A stretch of DNA of 64,000 nucleotides, taken from NCBI GenBank assembly GCA_019828595.1, contig JAHQRK010000008.1, positions 1,798,001 through 1,862,000 of the forward strand, given 5' to 3'. This stretch comes from Aphanomyces cochlioides. Taxonomy: Eukaryota; Oomycota; Saprolegniomycetes; Saprolegniales; Verrucalvaceae. Position 1 is the first letter of the stretch, and every line of letters begins with the position of its first letter. Positions 46,742 through 56,498 of this stretch are shown here, piece after piece. The translations under genes were made by a program, and so were the position numbers. The notes beneath the pieces are model-generated. The model had not been told where the DNA came from. It searched no databases and saw only the letters and a list, made by a program, of their open reading frames with translations.

Positions 46742-48908
46742 AGCCTGGCTATGATCGGGTGAGATAATTCTCACCTTAACTCGACTTAGGTGCTGTTGGA
46801 CTTGACCAGCGTTAAAGGACAGAGACCCATAATGATGTTCCTCGCGTGCCAAGACTGGTGGAAGTCAGCAAATATCGAGCAATTTGACCACGCCCCCGAA
46901 GGTTTTCAGCGAACAAGTAGCTTGAAGACAGTGCTATAGTATACTAAAAAAGTAAAATAGACTTTGTATTATCGATTAGAAAAACTCCTGTATTCGATAA
47001 TTTTGCTCGTCGTTGTCATTCATACTACTATTACCTACCAAAATCAATATCCCATGTGCAGAATTGCGTTCTTCCCACTCAAAATGTATTCGTCAAATAT
47101 TGTCTATTTTTAGGCCAATCAAACCACGTTTTGCATTTTGGAGGCTGGCACCGTCATGAAATTTATTAAAATACAAAATTGACTCACATACAAATTTCCA
47201 TATATACGGTGAGTACTACTGTGTCAATCAATTCCGGCGTTATCTGTACGTACACATGGGGAACGAAGAACTACAACGCTATCCAAAAGCTTGCGTTTGC
47301 GCTGACGAACTACCATGTTTCACTTATGCCTCTGCGAGCTGAAGACCACGAGCACTATCGGTCAGTCCTTGCAAGATATGCTCGTGTTGCAGAAGAGGCA
47401 AGAACAAGGCGCGCTGAAACTCAACGCCAATATCTTCAAAGCGCAATGAGCGCCATGCTATCGACGCTGCCCGGGCCGCTCGTCAAGCCAGGGTGTCATT
47501 CACGCCTCCAAGTCAAACACATCGTCGGTAATCGTCGAAATCTCGACATCCAAAAATGAACGTCTTAGGATCGAAATCGCTTTCTAAGCTGCAAAAATGA
47601 AGATTCTTTGATTTGCAAAGGAATTCTCGAAACTAAAAACACATGGCCAATCGCTCAGTGGACATGCATTTGACAGGTATTACAAACAAAAAACTCAACA
47701 CATTATAACATCTCCTATTGGCTGGTTCTGTGAACGCTGTTGCCATGGGCATGCGTCGTCAGCAAGTGCCGATCATTGCTGCGGGAGTCGACGACATCTA
47801 TTGTTTGTGGCGATGCTGCCTGAGCTGGTGCACACGTGTGGTAGAGCACGTTGACTTAAACGATGAGCTCGGTTTTCGTCGGTATCATAATATTGCTGCT
47901 GGTAGACCAATGGCACAGGTTGCTTGAATGAGTTTCTTGACTGTGACTAAATTCAACGATGATTGTTAACGTTATATGTTGAGTAACACGAAAGCATGAT
48001 TATTGTTCAGCATAGAGGTATGTTTCTTGTCTCCAGCTCCTCAGCTACAATGTTGTATGATCAATAGATCCATCGTCGACGTGCGCATGATGAAATCGTC
48101 CTTCGTCTGATCTTTCTCATGATGATTTGTAATTCATCAAGAGGACGGTCACGATGACATCAAGGACCTTGCTATATTACTCGTAATAGCATTGGCAAGG
48201 GAATCTTTCTGATCCCTCGACGAATCAGGCGCATCTTGCATGTCCTGTTGTGTTCTCAGATATATCCACGGAATCATCGAAAACGGCCTGTGGCTGTCAG
48301 AAATGACAATTTCTTGGTTGAACAGGGACATTTCGAAATTAGCCAATCGCTTAGTGGACATGCATTTTCGAAAGGTTCTGCAGTAGAAATCCTTCATTGA
48401 AAATCAAAGAGCAAAATGCATGGATTGATCCACTCTTTTCCTGTTTGACTGTGTTGTTTCTAAATGACTCGATCATTTGGCAGAAGATTCATCTCTGACG
48501 AAATCCATTAATCTTCTGTCAGTAGAATAAACATTTCGAAATGAATGTTCTCGATTGAAATTAAGTGACCACAAATTACTATTTGAACTGGTGACCTAGA
48601 GTAAAATCAATTCTCAATTCACTCAAATATTTCCTTTATGATGGGCGGACAATATATGGCTATTTTGAGTTAGAGTTGGACACAATTCCCGACTTTTTCG
48701 ATTTTGTTAAAACAAATCGCAATTGTGATTTTTAACTTTACTTGAAGTTTGTCTTGAAGATTATATTTTTCGATTAGTTAGATCTGAAAGGAGTTTTTCG
48801 GACATTCCGTCCGACGATACCTGCAGCCAATCAGTGGCTAGAGAATGCAATAAACACAACCAGTCATTTCACACTTCTTTTTTGTTGCAGGCTGACAGGT
48901 GAATTGGG
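46742..48908. other. spacer with short transposon traces
   Basis: At 47215-47250 a plus-strand piece (CQSIPALSVRT) matches the start of the IS630-like relic at 45030-45066 on the other strand. The following frame to 47559 (HYRSVLARYARVAEEARTRR) is helical and unrecognised. Nothing else is supported. Confidence 0.35.
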
Positions 48909-49190
48909 ATGAACTTCACCATATCCGATGCCAGAAGGAACAGGATATCGGAGTCCACGCGACGAGGATACCGCTCTGGTATCAACCAGGTCAAACGGTG
49001 GCTTCTTCTTACTGGGCAGGGCCATTTTATTATCGAAAGCACAGATTTTATCGAAGAGACTACGATTAAAACGGGTCAATTTGATTACCGGTATAGTCAT
49101 TATCTAGGCTTCCTTGAATGGACAATACAAAACACCAGTTTGGCTTGGCGCAGAAGAAGTCTTGCAGCTTCTCGATCAGTCTCCTTCTAG
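48909..49190 (+). pseudogene. possible Crypton-like tyrosine recombinase, N-terminal fragment
   Basis: A 93-codon ATG frame with ISESTRRGYRSGINQVKRWL and YSHYLGFLEWTIQNTS resembles the core-binding (SAM-like) domain of tyrosine recombinases, as found in oomycete Cryptons. The catalytic R-H-R-Y part is missing; the frame ends at 49190. A pyrimidine tract and CAG directly upstream (TTTTTTGTTGCAG, ending near 48891) could be an intron acceptor. The call rests on pattern only. Confidence 0.4.
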
Positions 49191-49571
49191 ATTGCCTAGC
49201 ATGACAATGCAGTCAGTTTTGTGTAATATAGATAATGATACCTTACGAACAGACTGAGACCTTCGTGCTGTCCACCCCCTCGACGCCTGGCTGTCTATCT
49301 AGACGCCCACAGGACCAGAGCTGCATGCCTTGTTCTTCGTCAGCGCGATTCATATTTCAACCAATGAAAAAAAATTAATATTTCTATTGGATAAAATTAT
49401 TTACGTCGACCGAATTGTCCGACGAATTCCAATTACAATACATAAATCTTTACTATTGGATTTTTATTATCGAATCAAATCAGGGAGAAGTCAATTCCAC
49501 GAGCTCGTATTGGCTATAATAGAATATATGTCAAATTTACGACCAGTCTCCCAAATTGCACTACCCAGATA

Positions 49572-50216
49572 CTACACCATTTGCCGGTTTAGTTCGCTTA
49601 ACTTGCGATATATTTCGTGTCACGTGCAATATATTTCGTATGACTTGCAATGTATTTCGTATGACTTGCATTTAATTTCGTGGTTCGCGACGAAAATCGA
49701 TTTATATTTCGCATGACTTGCATTATATTTCATACCTCTTGCATTTAATTTCGTATTTTTAGCTTATATTTCGTATCACGTGCATTTAAAGTCGTATAAA
49801 TGCAAAATATATTCAATCTCCTATTGAGATATGAAGTTTCACATGTGTTGCAGTGTTGGCTTGAACTATGAATTTGCGACGGGCAGCCGCATATGAACTC
49901 TGCTGAGCTTGCTTGATGCTCGCATTGACTTATATGGCGATTGAAGTGTCCCATCAATTTCTTATGACTTCGATAACAATTTTTTGTTAGTTTTTCTATG
50001 GACTTTTTCTCTTCTCTGCGAAATTAAATGCACGCGATACGAAATATAAGCTAAAAAATACGAAATTAAATGCAAGAGGTATGAAATATAATGCAAGTCA
50101 TGCGAAATATAAATCGATTTTCGGGCCACGATTTTAAATGCAAGTCATACGAAATATATTGCACGTGATACGAAATATATCGCAAGTTAAACGAACTAAA
50201 CCGGCAAATGGTGTAG
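49572..50216. mobile_element. foldback MITE with arms made of 21-bp repeats (645 bp)
   Basis: The left arm (49572 to about 49785) and the right arm (about 50020-50216) are inverted copies of each other, beginning CTACACCATTTGCCGGTTTA. TA flanks the element at 49570-49571 and 50217-50218. Each arm consists of degenerate units of about 21 bp of the form ACTTGCAATATATTTCGTATG. A third, single arm lies at 56285-56498, also followed by TA. There is no coding capacity. Confidence 0.8.
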
Positions 50217-50266
50217 TACGACAGAATGGGTTGACCATTAAAGCAGATACCACAGTCAAAATACTA

Positions 50267-50713
50267 CCGTATTTCCTGTAAGGTTGTCACCACTATTTTT
50301 TCCCATTGAGTTGTCACCACTGACATAATTATTTAAATGACTCATACAAATTTATAGTATACATTTATAATACATTCTGATGAAATTTTTCGGAGTTCCC
50401 CTTGACCAGTCAGATCTTATTGGAAGAAATGCAATGGTTCAATTAGATACCAGGGCATAAATTTATCGTGTTCATGCGTTGCAGTCGGCAAACCTGGGCC
50501 CAAATGAGCTTTGAAGGTTTTCATTCTCCCAAACTGGAGTCAGCCACTCGTAAAGTCGACATACGACTGCGAGGTGTTCTTGATAATAATATGTTTGGTA
50601 GATAAGTCTAATTTTTACCCAATCAAATGTACCTCATTTTGATATCTGATTTCCTTTGGACTTGTCACCATTTTCGAAAATCATTCGTGGAGACAACCTT
50701 ACGGGAAATACGG
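50267..50713 (-). mobile_element. MITE copy 2 (447 bp, TA target duplication)
   Basis: The reverse complement of 35255-35701, with few differences and the same length. TA flanks it at 50265-50266 and 50714-50715. It lies only about 50 bp from the foldback MITE. Confidence 0.85.
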
Positions 50714-50806
50714 TAATCGAGTTGGACAAAACAACGTTCGCCTACCAATCAAATTTCTCGTCAGTAAAAAGGTAAAGTCAGAGTTCATCGAGCAATTCCT
50801 TCATAA

Positions 50807-51413
50807 GAGCATCTCCAGCAGTCTCTGAATCCTTCTCTGAAACTGACTTTTTTCTGATTCCAGTGGATAATTTCAGGGAAAACACCTCCAGCAGTCTCTG
50901 GTTTTGACTCTGAAACTGGTTCTCAGGACAACGTGACACTGAGTTTCGAGCGCCGCCACTGAGTTTGGGCCAAAAAGTCAGGGTTTTGGGACCAAAACTC
51001 AGAGGCACTGACTTTAGTTTCATATTCAGACTTATTATGGTATACAAAATACTAGATATTCAGTTTTATTGGCATGGATGGACGGCAAAGAGAGCTGCAC
51101 TATGCCGTCACTCTCTTGATGACCTAGTTTTATAACATTACGCATATCCTCATCATCTCCTGACTCTTCATGGCGCAGGACGCAAGAACCCTCGGCAACT
51201 TGGAGTGCCAGCCAGCTGCTGGCTCTGTTCTGGCTGCATTACAGGTGAACATGTCATTGCATAAATTAATATAGTATTTAAAATTAGAGGTTTCTGAGCT
51301 TTAAATTCCGAGACTGCTGTGAAAATAAACTCAAACTCAGTTTTCTGTGCAACTCTTGCCCCTGGATATCAGGTAAAATTCAGTTTCAGATTCAGTGACT
51401 GCTGGAGATGCTC
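50807..51413. mobile_element. Harbinger/Tourist-like MITE (607 bp, TAA target duplication)
   Basis: The left end GAGCATCTCCAGCAGTCTCT and the right end (complement GAGCATCTCCAGCAGTCACT) are inverted repeats. TAA flanks both sides (50804-50806 and 51414-51416), as expected for the 3-bp TWA duplications of PIF/Harbinger elements. A subterminal direct repeat (CTCCAGCAGTCTCTG) lies at about 50812 and 50885. No protein is encoded. Confidence 0.75.
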
Positions 51414-51415
51414 TA

Positions 51416-51669
51416 ACAGGAATGACACTCCTGTTTTACCTGGATTCATTCCTGTCATGAATGAATGAATGGCGGAAACGGGAGATGATTATTAGGAATT
51501 TCCTTTGCTGCTAAACTGCTTCGCGCCAGCATTCGCGCCAATTCCAGTGCTATGGGACTGGCGTCGATTCTAATGTCAACGGTGGCGTCCAAGCTGCAGT
51601 CGATACTAGCAAAGGCACATTCCTTCATAACAGGAATGAATCCAGATGAAACAGGAGTGTCAATCCTGT
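51416..51669. mobile_element. short MITE (254 bp, TA target duplication) abutting the Harbinger-like MITE
   Basis: Inverted ends of about 50 bp begin ACAGGAATGACACTCCTGTT on the left and ACAGGATTGACACTCCTGTT on the right (complement). TA flanks at 51414-51415 and 51670-51671. Its left TA is part of the TAA duplication of the neighbouring MITE, so one element inserted at the edge of the other. Confidence 0.7.
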
Positions 51670-52017
51670 TATGAAGAAATTATCTGACGCTACCGTAGGA
51701 TTTGTTTGTTGAGTTGCGCTAACGATTGCGATACGCTACGCGAAAAAACCTCGTTGAGTTCGGCGTGCTTCATTCCATACTCTTTCACCAATATCTTATA
51801 CGAGTGCCTTTGACCCGGCTTCGCTCGGGTGGGGGGCAAGGAGAGTTGGCGGGGTGTAATTTTCCTAGAATGCTTCAACGATCCACGCGTCTCTAATACT
51901 TACTAACTTCAATATACTTCATAATCATCCAAGAAGTCATTTAGCTTTAAGTAGACTTACTGAATTGATTATCGAAGCTTATTAATACATTGTCTGAACA
52001 TTTGTATGTATTTAAAC

Positions 52018-52116
52018 CTAAGGCAGTTTTTGCCTCTACCTTAAGTGCTTTCAAATGAAGGAAATGAAGTAAAGTCTAAGGCAGTTTTTCTCTACCAAAA
52101 GAGTTTTCAAATGGAG
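52018..52116 (+). repeat. degenerate direct repeat, two units
   Basis: The stretch ctaaggcagtttttgcctctacc...tttcaaatg recurs after about 58 bp as ctaaggcagtttttctctacc...tttcaaatg. Confidence 0.5.
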
Positions 52117-52264
52117 TGCCCCATAGAGTATACTTCGGAAAAGTAGAACATTAATTGAAGAGATTGGCATTTCATTTTCCTTAGCGTCTATCTAGTAAGC
52201 TACTCTGAACGAATATGGGAAACATAATGGCATGACAGTCAAATGAGGCATTGACCTTCACAGT

Positions 52265-53063
52265 TTAGAGAACCCAACTAAGCTTCGTCCATAAAGTTGT
52301 ATAGATGTCTGTCGTGTTGGAGTAATCCCAACTGTTCACATGCAGCTTTATACGATGGTCAAGCAATTCCATCCACAGTTCGAAGAGAAACAAATGAAGT
52401 TGGACCCATAACGTTGTGTAGTAAGAGACGCAAAAAGAAACAATGTTGATTGGATGGATGGACAGCGTAAGGCAGTCCTCGCTTTTGCCACTCGACACTT
52501 ACTAAATAGGCTTGGGGTGGACCAAACAGAACACTCGTGACCTTCATGATGTTTTTGAGCTTTAATTCAAACACCCTTGCAATCAAATCGTTGCGATCGA
52601 ATGCGTTTAGACAATCAATGTGTTCAATGACCTCATGCCATTTAGGATTACACGTAAATGTTAAGAAAAGGCGTGGTCTTCCAAATTTGCGAACGTATGC
52701 CATTCCATCTTGGCCATCCTGCTGCATTTGAGTTGGACTTGATTGGGATCTAATTCTTCTCCACGAACAGCGTCTCGTAATTGACCGTATTCTTCAGCCC
52801 GGATGGTTGATTGATTGTACCGTATGTAATTCAAACGCTTGGTTTGGACTTTCGTATACATATCCGTGAGGAACTGGTTGAATAAATCTCGATAGTAATG
52901 CAAAGGGTTTGTTTGACCCCCTCAAACCATTAAGTGATAAGCGTAAAACTTTTTGCGCGTTACAGTCCTTGTTGTGGGAAGCCCAGTGAGTGGATCCATG
53001 ACGATGGGAACGTTTCGTTCGCACCATGCCAGATAGTTTTACATATCGTCCGGCATAGTACAC
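52265..53063 (-). pseudogene. second Helitron, collapsed Rep-helicase fragment
   Basis: Minus-strand frames read, in order, VQTKRLNYIRYNQSTIRAEE, YGQLRDAV, then MAYVRKFGRPRLFLTFTCNP and EWQKRGLP, where the HUH motif is reached but reads GLPYAV instead of GLPHAH. The frame then passes directly to CFFLRLLLHNVMGPTSFVSL, RTVDGIA and, after a stop, ACEQLGLL. In the full element at 7158-11231 these blocks are several hundred residues apart, so a large internal deletion has joined them. The helicase region is absent. The sequence differs clearly from the first Helitron, so it is a separate family. Confidence 0.75.
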
Positions 53064-56000
53064 TAGTCTGGTGCATGACCGACGACCCTCTCAAACTTAC
53101 CTGGGAGAGGGTCCATAGTCATCCTCAGTATGTATGACCCTCAGTACGTATAGACTTTTGCATACTACCGGAGAAATGCTGGGATATTTTCCAGAAGATC
53201 ATCGCAAGAAGTCGTATAGTACGAAAGACTCTGCCAGATAATTAGGGATGTTTTCCCCTAGGGTTCGTTTCCGCTAAAAAACTTGAAAACCCTAGGCATC
53301 CCCTTTCTCCGAAAAATACCAGAGCTTTCAAGCACAGACGAAAACCACCCACAAACGACCAGCGTAGACAGGTGATATCAGGATAAACGCAAAACACACC
53401 TATACACACGCGAATTTTATTTGGCCAATTTACCGTACTTTTCATTTATACTTGACTTCAGTATGATGGAATCGATTTGGAAATGAACTCAATTTTGGTA
53501 GAAAAATACAAATTTGGGTGAAAAAGACAATATGTCACCGGCATTTATTTCACATAAAGGGCTTTTTAAGGTGGATTTGGTTGCATTTTGTCAAAATATA
53601 TATTGGTGTGAAATTTTAAAATAATTTGACCACTCGTCGCTGTACGTGACGACAGCTGACATGATGGGTGCACTCGATGGCAAAAGTCCCAATTTGCAGT
53701 CAGAGCAAGTGGCAAAGAGACTCGTTTCGATTCTCTCTGTCATGTCATGAATCACTCTGACCTCTTGATACATGGTTCTCCTCTGAATGAGATTGTCGCT
53801 CTGTTTTCAAGTGGAGAGAGAGGGTTGACATGACGACCACACAGTTTTAGCTGACATTACATCATGTGTTGTAAAATTGATGTCGTTCATGCATGTCACC
53901 TCTCCTGGAAGTCCAACAGTTGTGGGTTTGTACTCATGAAATTCACTTTATTGTCCAATCAACAGACTTATCTGGACTCTCGCGGGAGCTCTCATTTTAT
54001 TTAATTATTTTATTATGATAAGTACATACAATTATCAAGTATTGTGAGGAGAGTGGTATACTTGGAAAAGGTAAATTTTGAGTGTAGAAGGCACAAAATA
54101 AGAAAAGGAGGGTAGTTTTGTCCAGTGAATGGTGGTAGAGCCGACGGACATTTTGAGTGTGCACAGACACACATACTTTCTTTCCCTTTTATATAAGTAG
54201 TAGATAGATATAAAGAATCTACGTTTCGACGTTCCGAGTTGCTAAAGCTTCCCAACTTGATCTATTCGCACTATGAAGTTGAGTTTCAAAATCTGCGTCC
54301 TCATTTCCCTCGAGTGTGACAAGCTTGCCCGCTCGAGATCCAAAATTTGAGGCAGCATTTCGCACGCTCGTGGAGTGCTGCAAATTGCAGCACTCCAAAG
54401 CTCACTTAATTAGCCTCCATTCTCACTTCTGGGCTGGTGTGGGAGCAAGCATACCTGGCTCGCAGCAGCCGTTCCACCCATTAGACACTGTTATTAAGCC
54501 TGTCCAATGCAATTATTGACAAAGAACTTTGAATGGACAGAGGATATCATTGAACGAAAATGAATGCCTGGCATTTTAGTTAGGTCTGGACATTATTGAA
54601 CAAATTTGTAGTCTGTTAACTATTTTTGCCTATGAAACTCCCCCCCTTGGCAATGAGTGAACATCCAGCGTGTTGCGTGTGGATCTTTACGGATTCCTGC
54701 AAGCGCCAAAGTAGACTTCGACGTTACATCATCTTGACCATCCCAAATGGTCCTTGGCACATCTTCGAATAAATTTATTCTTGCCAACTGACTGGTTGGG
54801 AGCCCCCCCCCCGTGGGATCCCCTGTCGTCCGCGTCGTGAATGCCATCGACGTTCCCTCACAGACAATGCAATGCGGCTGTGCCAGTCAACAAGCGCAGC
54901 CAACGCGGCGTAGCGTAAATACGCACAACGTCAATATTCCCTCACGAGGCATCAGCCGGCCATCCCGTGGTTGATTCCACGGCAAGATCCTCCAAGTGGC
55001 GTTTCAGCATGTCACCAGCAAAGATATTGAAACATCGCTGCTGCGAGGGGGGCATGAGGAAAGTATGCCTTGTCCAGCATTCCACGATTGTGCACGCAAG
55101 TGCGCTGAGCGTGAAGTCGATGACTGTGCAAGTGAAATGCGCGTACCAAAGTCACCTCTAGTGATCGCCTCTGACGGCGCTTCAGAGGCTTGCTATCCAT
55201 GTACGGTTTGATAGAAGCGCCGTGTGCGATCAGCACTAGAGGCACTGTCCCTGCCAGTCCATGCACTTCCAAGCAGCACAAATAGCTTTGTAACCTAGTT
55301 TAGCGATGTTCACAGCGCTGAGAGGGCCATGCTTGATCAACGCTGGAAGCGCAAGAAGTGCGATTAGAGGATAGGTTCTGTCTAAAGCTGGCAAGATGCC
55401 CTTTATTCGAGCTGCGTTAGACGGTGAACAAGCCACATTGCTCATGAAGCCTTGAGAGTTGTGTGAGTAAATGCATATTCTCGAGCCTCCAATGTTGGGC
55501 CAAACAGGTCGGTCTCTATAGCGCCGGCATTGCATACGGTCTCGGGCGCATCTTGATGGGGGCATCCAGGGCGGGCGGCAGCTAAAGGTGAGTGAGTAGC
55601 ACGGTAGAGCGGCCAAGTAAGATCGGCAGGACAAGCGCAATGATAAGTACTTCGAGTCAATTCACCGATCAAAGTATGATCGAGCATGGAATGCAGCAAG
55701 ACATTTTCCATTCCCAGTCGTCAAGCAGTGAGGAGATCAATTGAGAACGCACATTTCGAGGAGTCACACCAACGATAACGCCACCATGGATATAAAAGGG
55801 CCGACGGGCGAGTATGCGGGAAGAGCGGGTCAGAAATCTTCCCATGAGATTCTCGCCTTGGACTATGCAGACTCGATTGCGAAAACCGTGGCAGTTGACG
55901 CGAAACTTCTCATCCATCGCAATTGTCCTTCATCCATCGCAATTGTCAAGAGTCGGAGAATGCGAGGGGACTGATATAGAACGCCTCGATGAAGCAGAGA

Positions 56001-56257
56001 TCGAGTTGAAAGCCACTTGAAGTGATGGAGGGCGATGTAGTCCCCCGTATAGATTCTACGATAAATCAGTTTTGGAGGCGACGTCTTGGAAAGTTTCATA
56101 GCTGATAGAGCTGACGTCCAGCAGCAATGCCAGTAGGCTGTGGAGTCTGCCCCGGCTCTGCTGCCAAACCATTCTTCAGTATGGTATTGGATGAGTCGTA
56201 CACCTTTCTACCGTGGTCAGTAGTAACTGTACAAATCACAGACGGTAGTCTGTGAAG
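53064..56257. other. 3.2-kb spacer, no gene recognised
   Basis: A 25-bp palindrome (GGAGTGCTGCAA, A, TTGCAGCACTCC) lies at 54372-54396, and a two-copy 20-bp direct repeat (CTTCATCCATCGCAATTGTC) at about 55910-55949. Open frames at 55236-55917 on the minus strand show no known motif. A repeat shared with 26378 and 29598 lies inverted at 53403-53497. Confidence 0.35.
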
Positions 56258-56284
56258 TTTGATAAAATGATTCATTTTATCAAA
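56258..56284. repeat. 27-bp palindrome beside the solo MITE arm
   Basis: TTTGATAAAATGA, T, TCATTTTATCAAA is a perfect palindrome with a 1-nt centre. It directly abuts the solo arm of the 21-bp-repeat MITE. Confidence 0.7.
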
Positions 56285-56498
56285 TGCACGTGATACGAAA
56301 TATAAGCTAAAAAATATGAAATTAAATGCAAGAGGTATGAAATATAATGCAAGTCATGCGAAATATAAATCGATTTTCGTCGCTGGCCACGAAATTAAAT
56401 GCAAGTCATACGAAATACATTGCATGTGATACGAAATATATTGCAAATGATACGAAATATATCGCAAGTTAAACGAACTAAACCGGCAAATGGTGTAG
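56285..56498 (-). repeat. solo arm of the 21-bp-repeat MITE
   Basis: About 214 bp matching the right arm of the element at 49572-50216, ending ...CCGGCAAATGGTGTAG followed by TA. It contains one more 21-bp unit pattern than the 50020-50216 arm near its outer end (ATGATACGAAATATATTGCAA). Confidence 0.7.
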
